From the NCBI RefSeq assembly GCF_035222485.1, contig NC_085920.1:1302001-1366000 (forward strand): a stretch of 64,000 nucleotides of DNA. Direction: 5' to 3'. Both the position numbers and the translations under genes were made by a program. The stretch is from Podospora pseudoanserina (taxonomy: Eukaryota; Ascomycota; Sordariomycetes; Sordariales; Podosporaceae). Shown here in pieces: positions 7,330-19,257 of this stretch. How positions within the stretch are numbered: position 1 is the first letter of the stretch; each line of letters begins with the position of its first letter. The notes under the pieces were generated by a model. That model saw nothing but the letters and a program-made list of their open reading frames with translations, had not been told where the DNA came from and ran no database searches.

Positions 7330-9062
7330 GGTGGGTGGTGGGAAAAACGGGGGGTATATATATCAACGACGAAACGGGGATCAATGCGTTCCAAGTGTAG
7401 GGTTGTATGGGGTTGATAATAAATGAGTGGGAAATGTATGATGATTAGAGATGGGATACTATGCTCATGATTACGCAAAAGACGACAAGTTGCAGAATGT
7501 TGTTGCGAACTCCAAGAAAGTTGGTGTTCTTGGATATCAGATGGCGCCCAAAGCTCAAGCACAACCCCTGGGGGACGATCGCGACTGCTTTGCCCAACAG
7601 TTCGTCGAAGCTGATTGGGTGACCTGGTTCCAAGGCGGTGACTTCCAGCTGATTGCAGATCTCGGATCGCACCGCTCCTTCCACGTTCAAACGTCGGCAA
7701 GGCTGAGGCGGAGGCTGAACGAGGCTTGTTTTGATTGAAATGAGGTTTGCCAGGAGCTTCAAAAGAACCCTAACATCATCAAAGCTCAAGGGGTTCAGGA
7801 TTACATAAGCTAACCCCCATCCTAAGCACCATCTGCAACGACATCTCTTGATTTGGGAAGCACTGATGAAATTGATGGGACATTCATAGGATATACTCCA
7901 TAGTTGTTTGAATCTTTGAGATATGATCAGCCTTGCTGGAACTATCTACCAAGAATACTGTGGGTGACTCAAACACACACCGCATTCAGAAAGGGAAGAA
8001 GATGTAAGACCCGTATCTGTACCATAACGAGCAACTTCATCGTTACGGCTTTTTCGAGGCCTCTTGATTAGTCTACGGCATACGGGTTATCAAAATAGCC
8101 CTAGACTCACCAAACATAGAGCATGTGCGTTTGGTGAGCTTTTCTAGCCGGTTTGCAGTGAATTGCGCTGTCAAGGAAGCACCGGAATCCATCACAATCA
8201 GTCGCTACTCCCCAAGCACATGAAGCTCTACGTACCGAGATCCAGACTCGGCCGACCGGGCAGAAACGGGGACAACCGGACCCGAGAGTGTTTTACCAGC
8301 TCCTATCCCGCGACCCTCCACCGGATATATGCGAGATACTGGCGATTCACAACTGCGTCCTCGCCCGACACGCACCGAGGCCATCGTTACAGCCGGACCA
8401 CTCAAGCCCAAGCCCTGGAGCTCCGAAGGTCCTGTCCGTGAAATATAAACAGACTGCTACCCCTGAGGTCGCAGACGGCACTGGTTGCCGAGTCTCGGAT
8501 ATGTTTGCTGGAGCCTCAGAATGCTACCCATCACACCGGGCGCCAGCAGTTTGGTCCTTCCGGCTCCTCTATCCGAAAAGCCCAGCGGGCTTGTCCCGTC
8601 AGCCTTGTTTATCATGGAGGAACAATTTGATGAAAAGAGCGCCACCCCGGGTCCGAACTGCAGTACTGCACCGATGGCCCGCGACAACGTCCCGGGTCAG
8701 CCCATACTGCAAAAGCACCCGTATTTAGGTGCAAATATCCCCAGCACCTGGTAAATGTTGTCCCAGCGCGGAGGTTGCGCGTTTGGAATCGGACGTCCGT
8801 CAGTTGGTAATTAAATCCAAGTCGGAGATAGCTGGGTAAATTTAGCCGCCAATATCAGACTCTCAGCGAGCAGCATCTCTGCCCACCGCAAAGCCCAAGT
8901 CCGGTTGAAACCAAGGGGAATAGCATCGTAACCACCAACGAAACCTGTGTATAAGTAGAAACGAGATGGCAAGCCAAAGGATCATCTTCAGCAAGCTCAT
9001 CAGCCTTCATCAGCATCCTCTAGCCTTCATCAGCAGACTCGCCAGTCCTCACCACCGCCAAC
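7330..9062. other. Intergenic, no supported gene
   Basis: 1.7 kb. Frames up to 146 codons occur on both strands (for example 7445-7789 minus, 8288-8728 plus), but they overlap each other in several phases and none has a recognisable motif. The last 250 bases are the promoter of the secreted protein gene at 9063. Confidence 0.45.
8950..8955 (+). promoter_or_regulatory. TATA-like box upstream of the secreted NTF2-like gene
   Basis: TATAAG about 110 bp before the ATG at 9063, followed by a CT/CA-rich leader. This is the position expected for a strongly expressed fungal secreted-protein gene. Confidence 0.45.
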
Positions 9063-9584
9063 ATGCGCTTCTCCGCTCTTGCCATCGCCGCCCTCGCCAC
9101 CTCGGCGACGGCCTTTCCCACCTTGGGCTCAATCTTCTCCCGCCAGGCTGAAAAGGCCTGCATGACTGAGGCTGAAGCCAAGGAAATCGTCGACATCTAT
9201 GTCCGCCTCATCTCCAACTACCAGCCTGAGGACTGCGAGAAGTACTGCGCTTCCGACTTTGTCGACCGCTCCGACAGCATCAACACCTTCATCTTCCGCC
9301 CTCTCGGCGAGCCCACCTTCGCGACCAAGGAGATCTTCATGGAGGCGCAACTCTCCAACCCTCCCTTCCCTGTTGTTGTCGACGTGGTCGACGCCGTCGC
9401 CTGCGAGGCCATTGCGCTCCGCTGGCACGCTACCTTCGGCGCCGCCAACCTGCCCAGCAGAGGCATCACCATCATCGGCACCACCAAGCGCGAGGGTCAC
9501 TGGCAAATCAGGAGCCTCGACCTCGAGTTCAACAGCCTGATCTGGCTCCTCAACATGGGCGGCTCCTACGTGTGGGAGGGCTAA
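9063..9584 (+). CDS. Secreted NTF2/SnoaL-like domain protein, 173 aa
   Basis: A single exon. The start MRFSALAIAALATSATAFP is a clear signal peptide with likely cleavage near residue 18. The rest fits a small cone-shaped NTF2-like fold: helix EAKEIVDIYVRLISNYQPED, then AEKYCASDF-type strand-loop segments, and a terminal strand block ending in GHWQIRSLDLEFNSLIWLLNMGG. Cys residues at 33, 58 and 62 could pair. Fungal proteins of this kind are small secreted proteins of unknown substrate. Codon use is strongly biased to C-ending codons, which suggests high expression. Domain assignment is by pattern, and no activity can be assigned. Confidence 0.82.
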   Translation: MRFSALAIAALATSATAFPTLGSIFSRQAEKACMTEAEAKEIVDIYVRLISNYQPEDCEKYCASDFVDRSDSINTFIFRPLGEPTFATKEIFMEAQLSNPPFPVVVDVVDAVACEAIALRWHATFGAANLPSRGITIIGTTKREGHWQIRSLDLEFNSLIWLLNMGGSYVWEG

Positions 9585-11495
9585 ATGTTTTCGGTCGAAA
9601 ATCCTGGTGATGCCAAGTTCTTAGACTTGATATTGGTTGGGTCTAGAGGGAAGACTGGTAAAAAATGAGGGATCATATGGGGCAAATACGAGACCCGGTA
9701 TGGTTAGGATAGGGTTGTAACGCATAACAGAAGACTGTGCTGTCAATAAAGAAAACCACTCAATCTGAGTCTCAAGAATGGTTCCCCGCGTCTATGCCTA
9801 GTTTTGTGTGACCATATGGCATAAGTCGAGTAAACACAGCCCCAGGGTAAGATCTGTGCATGCAAGGTGTGATCGTGTATAACCGTTGTTGCCCCAGATT
9901 CTGCCCAATGGAGCCGAGTACCAAAGGCCGTTCCAGAGTCAACGGCGTATCCGAGGAAGGATCTGGATTCATGATTTCGCTCCAAGTTTGAGACATCGTC
10001 GCAGGATGTCATGGGTGACGGCAGGTTTCGTGGGTACTGAAATAAGTGCAGCGGTCTGGCAGGCGTCATTGCGTCTCGCAGGGCTGCAGGTTGAACAGCA
10101 GCATCCAGAGCAGCGGGACCCTGCAGCTGTCGAAAAGTTCGGACGAATCCCGGGACAAATCGCCGTCGGCTGTGATCGCGTCACTCGGGGTTGACTCAAC
10201 ACTCTTCGTCATGTCCAAGACGACTGAGGCCAAGAGAGGGCTGGTGGTCAGCATTGTGCTCAATATCCCATCTATATGAGGATATTGTTTGGGCGCAGCG
10301 AATCGAAGTAGAAATTCTGGTGGGCTGAATGGGACATGTCCGACGACGCGGTACTACTGGTCGCCATAAGTCGACCGATGGCTAGCAGCGCCAATGCGCA
10401 TGAGCGTTCTGTTTGGCCATGGTTTTCGGGCATGGCTGACGGCTGAAGAGTTGTCTCTTGTTCGTGTGGAAAAAGTGCAAAATCTGGATCACAAGTTGAC
10501 GGCTGTTTTTGTGTCGTTGAAGAAAAGGGCCAAGGCAAGAAAAGATCATCGGCATTTCGTGAGCCGTAGTGTCAATAGAACGCCCATGAATCCCCAAAAT
10601 GGAAGCTGTTGTCGCTGGTTTAAACGTGCGCGCCAAACCCTGATCCGCCAACGTCAACGAGAAGCTTATTCGCCATTTCCCCTGAAATCGACCACTAATG
10701 CCCCACATGCAAACAGGGTACAAGCCAGCCTGTTGGTTTTGCTCCAACGCCCTGTGGCTCCACCTCTTGTGAAGACTCACACGGCTGGCCATGCGATTCG
10801 CTGGAAATGGATGCCCCTGAGCTGGGGTTCTTCATTTTTTGCCGTGGCAACCTGACCCAGAGAATCAAGACTCCATTTCTGCCCGGTTTTCTTGCCATTC
10901 CAGCCGCTCATCGTGAGACCCTTTGTTTTGACGACGGTCCAAGTTCCAGCACGCCGAGATATGGGCAGGGTGCCTCCCGGAAAATGGGATGAACGTGCAA
11001 AGCTTCCCGTGGTTCTAGAGGATCATGTGGATTCAGAGGCAGGCAGAAGCAAATTTGCCCGGTTTAAGCGGACCTGCAAAGGATTTGTGAGAGTTCTGGG
11101 TAGGTTTCATTTAGCAGAAAGGCGCAGCACCCCAGGCCGCCCCCCCCGCCAGTCAGCCGTCCACCCACTCCTGCACCACCACTGCACAATATCTCTCTCG
11201 GCACCGTCACATTGGAAGACTTCTTCCTCTCTTCTCTTCTTTTTTCTCTTCTCATCCACACTTGCGCCTCTTTCGACACCTCTTGCGTGTGTGCTACCTC
11301 TTGGTTTGCTAGTCGCGGCCGTTCACTCTTTCACCCACATATATTGTGTCCATCGCCAGCCTTCCGGCTCCTGTCGCTCTCTATCTCCACATTCTTTCCA
11401 GTCTCTCGTTCAGACACCCTTTTGCCTTTTCGCAGATCATTACTTAGGATACCTTGTAATATCTTCATAAACGACCCTCACCACAACCAGTCAAG
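9585..11495. other. Intergenic, no supported gene
   Basis: 1.9 kb. Several frames of 80-190 codons exist on both strands (for example 10382-10792 minus, 10892-11470 plus) but they overlap and look random. The last 350 bases are CT-rich with many short CTCT/TTCC runs, typical of a fungal promoter and leader for the GPI-protein gene at 11496. Confidence 0.45.
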
Positions 11496-12246
11496 ATGCG
11501 TTACTCCGTTGTCACTCTTCTCGGCCTCGCCAGCGCTGCCCTGGCCCAGTGGGATCCCACTGATGGTTTCAACGTCGTCTCCAAGCCTTCCTTTGACGAG
11601 GTCATCCCCGCTGGCAAGGCTTACAATATCGCGTGGGCCCCGACTGAGGAGTTCCCTGAGGCCATCACCATCAAGCTCTATGGCGGAAAGGCCCGTAACA
11701 GCCTAGACGTCGTGGCCACCATCGCCTGTGTGTGATCCTTGCGCCGCCCACTGCTTGTCCCTTGCTGACCATTTTTACGTAGCTGGTGTCGATAGTGCTG
11801 AAGGCACTTACAGCTGGGACGTCCCCGCTGACTTGGGCTCTGCCGTTGTCTACGGTATCCGCATCGATTCGGAGACCAACAGCACCAGGTTCCAATGGGG
11901 CAACCCCTTCACCATCAAGGCGGGCAAGGCGACCCTCACTACCAGTGGAAGCACTGCTTCTGCTACCGAGTCCAGCGTCACCAGCACCAAGGCTAGCTCA
12001 ACCACGTCCTCTGTTGAGACCAAGACCACCTTGACCACCACCTTCTCCGCCAACATCTCCTCCACCACCGCTCCCGCCGAGACCACCGTCACTTCCGTGA
12101 TCGACGAGGAGGAGGTCACCACCACCACTGCCGCCGCTACTACTTCCTCCACTGCCATTCCTACCGGTGCCGGTGTTCGTGCCGTTGGTGGCGCCAGCTC
12201 TTTTGCCCTTCTCGGTGGTGTCGCCCTCGCCGTTCTTGCTTTCTAA
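11496..12246 (+). CDS. GPI-anchored Kre9/Knh1-type cell-surface protein, 231 aa
   Basis: Two exons: 11496-11727 and 11783-12246, with a 55-nt intron (GTGTGT, branch CTGAC, TAG). MRYSVVTLLGLASAALAQ is a signal peptide. Residues 20-130 match the Ser/Thr-rich GPI-anchored membrane family with a Kre9/Knh1-like N-terminal domain: FNVVSKPSFDEVIPAGKAYN, ITIKLYGG, GTYSWDVPADL, YGIRIDS, and FQWGNPFTI as the domain end. A long Ser/Thr-rich stalk follows, then a GPI signal (TGAGVRAVGGASS and a hydrophobic tail ending LALAVLAF-like). Such proteins sit in the plasma membrane or wall. Related Kre9 proteins help beta-1,6-glucan assembly, but the role of this branch is unproven. Confidence 0.88.
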
Positions 12247-13443
12247 GCGTACGGTCTAATTGCGGTTGCCGGAGTTTTTGCCAGTTTTTTGGTTTTTGGT
12301 TGTTCATGTTTGTGTATCTAATTGGCGAAAAAAACATAGGGGAGTTGAAGCATTGGATCTTATGGTAATGTTCCTAGCATCTGAGCGAGAATTCCTGGGA
12401 GGAAAATGTGTCTTTGGCTTGTTCTCCATCGAGGCTTCTTCACAAAAATGGATACCCTTATTAATCTCTCACCTTCTCGCCCTCGCTTTTTTTGCACCTT
12501 GTGTTGCTTCCCCTCATTGCCTGCTCAAATCGTGTTCGGTGGGTCGTTTCGAGTTGCCATTTTGGATACCTGCGTGATGCTTTCACTCGCGTTTCAGGTG
12601 TCAAGGATATTCCCATCTATGATGGCTACCTGCTCCTGGGATCCTTGCTATTGACGATGTTGCAGACAGCGTGGGAATTGGCATCTAATACCATGATATC
12701 GACCATAAAGGGATCTCGACGACATCGATTCGGCTCTGCTTCTCTCTGACATGGTGCGTGGCGGGTGCCGAGCTCCGTTGTTGTCACTGCAGGTGATGCA
12801 TGGCGCTATCTGTAGCGCTTGCTCGCATCTGGATTGCAGGTGTCATCGGAGACTTGAGAACGGCCAGCAGAGACATGGCAGCGCACGGTGAGGTCGAGGC
12901 AAGAGGCTCTGAGGCTCAACTCGGTCCCGTCTCTTGTTCAGAAGTCCGGGCCGTACCTGTCCGGTTCCTGCATACGGATAGTCGACCTTATCTTGAAGTC
13001 AATTGATTGATACCGAAACAAGCACGGTCCAGGAACCAGGGGCCAGCATCGCGGGAGCGGTGAGACGGCGAGCTCTGAGGGGGACCGAAGTGCGGGGCAA
13101 GCACCTCAGTTCGAACCACTCTCTAAGGTTGCTGCGACCTCACGACAGACCAACCGTTTGCTGCGCACGAAAGTTCCCGATACCTTCCTCATCCAAAGAG
13201 AGCTGCGACAGCTCAGTCTAGACCCACTTGACTTTCCCCTTCTCAGGGGACCGGCTGCATCCCGCCAGCCCACAAATCTCCACGTTGGGGCAAGCGGCGA
13301 GAACTTCCTCTACCACTTCCGCAAAATTCACCACCTGCCGACCTCCTCTTCCTGGATTGTTATTCTCCGCCGCGCTGAGCGCTCCGAAATCTGTTTTTCT
13401 TATTCTCCCTTCCAGCACCTTTTTTCGTCGTCAATCCGTCAAG
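12247..13443. other. Intergenic: 3' region and alpha-tubulin promoter
   Basis: 1.2 kb without a supported gene. The last 200 bases are CT-rich, ending TCCGTCAAG just before the tubulin ATG. Confidence 0.5.
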
Positions 13444-15372
13444 ATGAGAGGCGAGGTAAGAAAAACATGGACATTGTTGATTTTTGACTTTCTCGCCTGC
13501 ATGATCTCGGCTCCGCGATTGCTTCAACCCGAGCGACCTGAACCCTGCCGTCTGCTCCTGTTGCGATGCGATATCGCGAAAGCGACTCTGCCAAATATCT
13601 CGACCTGCGATCAATTCTGGTGTTTTTGTGTTGCCTGGGCTATTCTGCGTCTCTCTGAGCTTCGTCTGGCAGTGAAATAAACAACATGCGGTATCCTGGT
13701 CGGCTTGGTGGTCTCTTAGATAGCAACGCGAAACCGAAGCTGTATTTCGGTGCCCGCTAGCTATGCTTGCAACCATAACCCAAGGGCCCCTGATAAATGT
13801 ACGCAGCGGTGATGTATACCATGCTGACAATGTCGCCTACAGGTTCTCCATCTTCATCTGGGCCAGGCTGGTGCCCAGCTGGGTAACAGTGCTTGGGAGC
13901 TGTAAGTCCACACCGCCTTTGTATCCATCGCGATATCTCCAGCTAACATCGTCCCTCCAGGTACCTCCTTGAGCACGGCCTCGGACCTGATGGCCGCCCT
14001 GATCCCAATGCCACCATTGCTGAGGGCGGTTCCTTCGACACCTTCTTCACCGAGACCAGCAACGGCAAATACGTCCCCAGGTCTCTCTTCGTCGATCTCG
14101 ACCCTTCCCCCATTGATGAGATCCGTACCGGCAACTACAGACAGCTCTTCCACCCCGAGACTTTGATCAGCGGCAAGGAAGATGCGGCCAACAACTATGC
14201 TCGTGGTCACTACACCATTGGCAAGGAGATGATCGACCCTGTCATCGATCGTATCCGCCGTGTTGTTGGTAAGGATGGCCCTGTACCGCTTCTTGTCCAA
14301 GACGCATCCTTCTAATCCAGCATCCTACAGACAACTGCAGCTCTCTCCAAGGTTTCTTGATCTTCCACTCATTCGGTGGTGGTACCGGCTCTGGCTTCGG
14401 TGCTCTCCTCTTGGAGCGCCTCTCGACCGACTATGCCAAGAAGTGCAAGCTCGAGTTCACCGTTTACCCGGCCCCCCGTGTTTCGACTGCTGTCGTCGAA
14501 CCCTACAACGCTGTTCTTAGCACCCACAGCACCATCGAGAACTCTGACTGCACCTTCTTGGTTGATAACGAGGCTGTGTATGACATCTGCCGCCGAAATC
14601 TGGACATTCCCCGGCCGAGTTACGAGCATCTGAACCGCCTGATCGCTCAGGTTGTCTCTTCCATCACCTCTTCCCTCCGCTTCGACGGTGCCCTCAACGT
14701 CGATTTGAACGAGTTCCAAACCAACTTGGTTCCCTACCCTCGTATTCACTACCCTCTTATCAGCTATGCTCCTGTCATTAGTGCTGCCAAGAGTGCTCAT
14801 GAGAGCTTCAAGGTTTCTGACCTGACCTTCCAGTGTAAGTTTTGGCCCTTTGATCTGCTCAGAAGAGCTTTTGCTGACATGGTTCTCTAGGCTTCGAGCC
14901 CAACAACCAGATGGTCGTCTGCGATCCCCGCAAGGGCAAGTACATGGCCGTCGCCCTCCTCTACCGCGGTGACGTTGTCCATCGCGACTGCTCCGCTGCC
15001 GTTGCCCAGCTCAAGGCCAAGTCCTCCTTCAACCTGGTCGAGTGGTGCCCCACCGGTTTCAAGATCGGCATCAACTACCAGAAGCCCGTCGCCGTCCCCA
15101 CGGCCTCTCCCTCGGACGGTGGTCTCGCTTCCGTCGACCGCTCCGTCTCCATGTTGTCCAACACCACAGCCATCGCTGAGGCTTGGTCCCGCCTGGACTA
15201 CAAATTCGACTTGATGTACAGCAAGCGTGCCTTTGTGCACTGGTACGTTGGTGAGGGCATGGAGGAAGGCGAGTTCAGCGAGGCCCGTGAGGACTTGGCT
15301 GCGCTGGAGAAGGACTACGAGGAGGTTGCTCAGGACTCGGTTAATGACGAGGAGCTCGAGGCTGAGTACTAA
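13444..15372 (+). CDS. Alpha-tubulin, divergent second-paralogue type, 454 aa
   Basis: Five exons: 13444-13455, 13843-13901, 13961-14268, 14331-14834 and 14891-15372. Exon 1 codes only MRGE and is followed by a 387-nt intron. The spliced product reads [20 protein letters not shown] and holds the GTP-binding signature GGGTGSG near residue 145, the FHPE loop, the [20 protein letters not shown] block and the acidic tail ending EELEAEY with a terminal Tyr. Length is normal for alpha-tubulin. It polymerises with beta-tubulin into microtubules. Compared with the main fungal alpha-tubulin the middle is diverged ([28 protein letters not shown]), so I take it for the TBA-2 type paralogue of Sordariomycetes. 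A chaperone for tubulin (TBCE) lies 37 kb away. Confidence 0.95.
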
Positions 15373-16042
15373 GCGGGCGGATGGCGACGGGAGGTAATGT
15401 GTTGCAAGTCGGTTTGTTTGGGAGCTGGCTGGATATGTTGTGTTCTGTCGAGATTTTATTTTTCTTTACTTGTGTTCGTGATGAGATATGGGACGTGATT
15501 ATGAAATGGAAAGAGATGTTTATGCGAGTTGAATAGTTTTTACCCCCTGATGCCCTTTGGTGTTTTGTATTTTCTGAGGTGGGCAAAAAGAGACGAGATA
15601 ATCCCCCCTTTTTTACAGACATAAAAGCAAGCAAGTAACATGGAATGTGGAAGCAAAGTAAGCTAAAGGTTCAAGGGTGATTTTCTGCATCGGTTTATAG
15701 GCCATTGCCACTATTTGTTTGTCAGGTGTGCTGTCTGTGTAGGTATTTATCTCTAGAGTCTATGCATAGGGGTTTGAACAGATGATATGGTAGTGGGGGG
15801 AGGGTGTTATAATTGAAGTCGAATGTTTAGGGAACCTCGGAGATCTTAGTGGTCAGGGAAGCTTTGTTCCGTATCTACTCGAATGTGGGTTGATGCTTCT
15901 TCTTGAGTACGATGTGCTGGGATATGTACTATGGGTGATATTATTTTTCTATTTAAAATGATTGTGGTTAATGTAGAAGGATGGTGGAATAGGATATGGA
16001 GATGGTTTGAGTAATGGCCGAGAAAGTTGGTCTATCTTGATG
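15373..16042. other. Downstream region of the tubulin gene
   Basis: 0.67 kb, T/G-rich on the plus strand. No gene or RNA recognised. Confidence 0.5.
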
Positions 16043-16163
16043 TTGTGAGAGATGGGTTGTGAGAGATGGGTTGTGAGAGATGGGTTGTGAGAGATGGGTT
16101 GTGAGAGATGGGTTGTGAGAGATGGGTTGTGAGAGATGGGTTGTGAGAGATGGGTTGTGAGAG
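16043..16163. repeat. 14-bp minisatellite, eight perfect units plus a part
   Basis: The unit TTGTGAGAGATGGG is repeated head to tail without change from 16043 to 16154, followed by a ninth partial unit. Perfect identity of all copies points to recent expansion. Nearby single copies of GGTTGTGAG (about 16283) may be the seed. Confidence 0.95.
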
Positions 16164-16641
16164 GGGGATTTGCAAGAACCAGAAAGAGTATTCCCGAGAT
16201 AGATAATTGAAAATGAGTGGTGTAAGGGTTTGAACAACATTATCGTGATCATGGAGATGAGGCAACTGTGAATAAGCAAGGTGGGTTGTGAGTAAACTGG
16301 TACCATATGAGGGATTATGATATGGCGTGTACTGTATTTTAGCTCAACGGAAAGCCGTCAACACACTTTACTTATCACAAGGGTCCCGTTCAATAACTGA
16401 CACTTTGACTGATTTAATTGAGTGCATCTGCACCTCGAATGAGCTTTTTCTACAGCAGAAAAATTCCAGCCAATACATGTAAGACCTGTGGGACCATGTC
16501 CGCTTCCAAGCTGCTACTGCAAGGCATCAACCACCTCAGAACCTCAACCCTGACATACCACCTCCGCCGACCGCCCTTCGTCTCTATCTTGGGCCACCTC
16601 CCATTAACCTTCGCCTGTTAACTACGAAATTTGCCGCAGTT
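16164..16641. other. Intergenic between convergent tubulin and NOP12 genes
   Basis: No supported gene. It holds the 3' region of the minus-strand NOP12 gene. Confidence 0.5.
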
Positions 16642-18560
16642 TTATTTCTTTGCGCCACCTTCCCTCCACTTGGCCGCTCTCGCAGCACCTCTGCCAGTCG
16701 GGCCACCTGGGCCCGTCTTCTTCTTGTACCCTCTCTTCTCACCATTTCTGGCACCCTTGAACTTCAGGTCTTTTGGCTTTCCGTCCTTGGCACTTGCGCG
16801 TTTACCCTCAAAGACAAAGTCTTCTGGTGGTCTAATGCCACTAGGTTGGCTTTGCGGAGCACCAACTGACTCCCGACGAGGCCTGTCTTTCCTGTCCTTT
16901 CTCTTGTCCCCGCCAGTCAACTTGGCAGCACCGCCTCTACCAAGAAGCTTACCCGCTCTGCCAGCCAATGTCTTGTCTTCGGGTGTGATCTTGGGGACAT
17001 AGCTGGAGCCCTTCCTACCCTTGCGATCTTCCTTTGATGGGGGACCAGCCTTGCCGTGCTTCGCCTCCAAAGCCCTGGCCGTCTTGTGAAGAGCCTTGCA
17101 TCTCGATACGCGGAGCTCGCGGGGGAGCATAGGGGGAAACTTCTTTCCTTCCAGCAGAATGGCCTTCTCGACGTCGTTTCCGTCATAGAACTGGACATAA
17201 GCAATGCCCTTGCCGACACGGGTGACGTTGTCTCTGACAACCCGGACGCTTTCGACCTTGCCGGCCTCCTTGCCAAAGACGCGCCACAGCCCCTCCTCGA
17301 CATCCATAGGCTGCTTGGTCCTCTTCTTCTTCGTAGTCGTTTGGTTACCCTCGTCATCAACCTTGACGTTCAGTACAGTCTCATCGTCAACGAAACCGAG
17401 GTTACCAACAAAAACGCAGCGCTTATGGTCGACGGGGGCTGGATGGGCGACACTGTCCACTCTGAGATGGCGGTCCAACACCACAGTGCCATTCAACTTC
17501 TGTACTGCAAGACGAACAGCCTGAGGGGTGCTGTAGACAGCATAGGCATTGGTGCACTTTGTTGTCGCCTCCATAACCTCCTTCTTGATGAACGCCGCAC
17601 GCTTAGGGATGGCAGCAGTGGCAAAAGCTGTTGAGCGGAAGCGGATAGATTCCACCTTCTGGGGAGGGTCGGCTTTCGGATCCAAAATCGAGGCAAGGTG
17701 CTTTAAAAGAGTCTTCTTGGCTGTGCGCGAAGTGGTCGCCTCCAAGGAGACGTTGCTGAGGAATACGGTGCGGTTTGCCTTCTCAAGCTCTGAAGCTGCA
17801 TCGTTGGCTGTCAGAGATTCGTGCTTGGGGACCTCGGCGTCTGAGTCCAAGTCTGAGTCCTTGTCGCCGGTCTTCTCAGTCTTCTCAATGGCCGCAGCCT
17901 TCCCGTTCGCATCCTTGCGCCGTTTCCCAGATCGCTCCTCCTCATCCTCCTCCTGAAGACGCTCAAAGTATTTGGCCTCAAGATCTTCGTCATCATTCCG
18001 TTGTTTCCGCTTTCTCTTACGTCCATCCTCATCCTCGGCCTTGCTTTTTGCTGCTGCTGATTCCAAAACCTCTGCGGCCTCGGCCTCGTCATCCACGCTC
18101 ATGCTATCGCTGGCATCATCTTCGTCTTCGTCATCTTCGTCGTTTTCGGAGTCGTTATCATCCTCTTCGCCAGACTCTTCGCTGGTTTCCATATCAACAA
18201 GATCTTCAAGGTCGGCACCATCCTCTAATTCCGAGAGTTCTTCGTCATCGTCATCCTCATCCTCCTCGTCCTTATCTTCTTCGTCCGACTCTTCAGGGGC
18301 GTCATCTGACTTCGGGGGTGGCAATTCGGAATAGCGAGACTTCGGGGGCGCTTGAACTGGGCCAGCCTAGAAAATGGTCAGCAACTGCTTCAACGAAGCG
18401 AAGGTATGTAATTGACACTAACACTGGTGGAAAACAAAGAGTCAAGGGCTGGGTCGACAGCCTTGGAAGGCGCTGAGAGAGATTTGCTGTAGACAACCAA
18501 GTTAGCAAACTTGACTCTTCAATTGCAGGTTCAATGGCCTGTTGCCCACCTTTTCGCCAT
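16642..18560 (-). CDS. NOP12: Nucleolar protein 12 (RNA-binding, 60S biogenesis), 599 aa
   Basis: Three exons on the minus strand: 18550-18560, 18423-18486 and 16642-18366, joined through introns of 63 and 56 nt. The start reads [20 protein letters not shown]. Residues 40-215 are very acidic (runs of Asp, Glu and Ser) with basic clusters such as [10 protein letters not shown]. Two RRM domains follow: the first begins near residue 225 ([20 protein letters not shown]), the second near 330 ([20 protein letters not shown]) and ends with [20 protein letters not shown]. The tail is Lys/Gly/Arg-rich. This layout is that of fungal Nop12/RBM34, a nucleolar factor for pre-25S rRNA processing. It is divergent from DEP1 with 0.7 kb between. 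Confidence 0.9.
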
Positions 18561-19257
18561 GGTGTTGATGTGGTTGAGCTTCGAGCCCACAATGTGCAAG
18601 CGACAAAGATATCGATGTTGTCGAGAAAATAAAGCGCAAAGGGTATTAGAAAGCTACAATGAGCTTCTTTCTCGAAGTAGCGGGCGAAAGACTCTTGTTT
18701 CGGTGTTCAAGCAGCTTTCCTCCAAATTTTTGGGAGAAATCGACAAACGGCCTCTTGCTTGGACCCCGGCGCAGAGCAAAAGTGGGGACCGCATCCAGGA
18801 AAATTCGCTTATCGGAGCTTATCGATACTGCCGCTCTACGCCGCCTCGTCATCCGCTGGAAATCGGGCAGGCGGGCAGGCAAAGGAAGCAGCGGGCCCCA
18901 TCCGCCCATTTGTGTTCCCTCCCAGTGCTTCTGGGTGCCGCATTCCCAGCTTCTGGTCAATAGCCACCACCGAGCACCACACATCTGCCCACACAGCACA
19001 ACACCGCCTATATTTTGCAATCTGAACACAGATACCTGCGTGCTCGCTTGCCCTGTATTCAGCGGCACTCTTTTTATATCCACATCTCGTTCCTCACCAC
19101 CTCTACTCATCGCGCAACCCCGTTCTGGCGTCGAGCTGCCCGCTCGTGAAGCCGCCAGTCAATTTTGCGCGGTCGTCTCCTTCCGGCCACCTACAACGCC
19201 GACCACCAACATCGCAACACCCCTCGGTTGCCTTTTATCAGAATCGCATGGTTTGCA
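18561..19257. other. Shared upstream region of NOP12 and DEP1
   Basis: 0.7 kb between two divergent start codons. Contains CT-rich and CACA-rich leader sequence on the DEP1 side. No separate gene is supported. Confidence 0.5.

Noticed and set aside
7445-7789. 114-codon minus frame and 95-codon plus frame as genes
   Set aside because: They overlap on opposite strands, neither shows a motif, and both lie in the leader region of the PI-PLC gene.
8163-8754. Overlapping frames as a small gene
   Set aside because: Three phases and both strands are open in GC-rich sequence, so length alone is not evidence.
10382-11470. Frames of 130-190 codons upstream of the GPI-protein gene
   Set aside because: Low-complexity leader sequence rich in CT, with no conserved look.
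15968-16306. Minus frame coding a repeated SHNPSLTT peptide
   Set aside because: It is simply the translation of the 14-bp minisatellite.
16917-18476. Plus and alternative-frame ORFs over NOP12
   Set aside because: Shadows of a long low-complexity acidic coding region.
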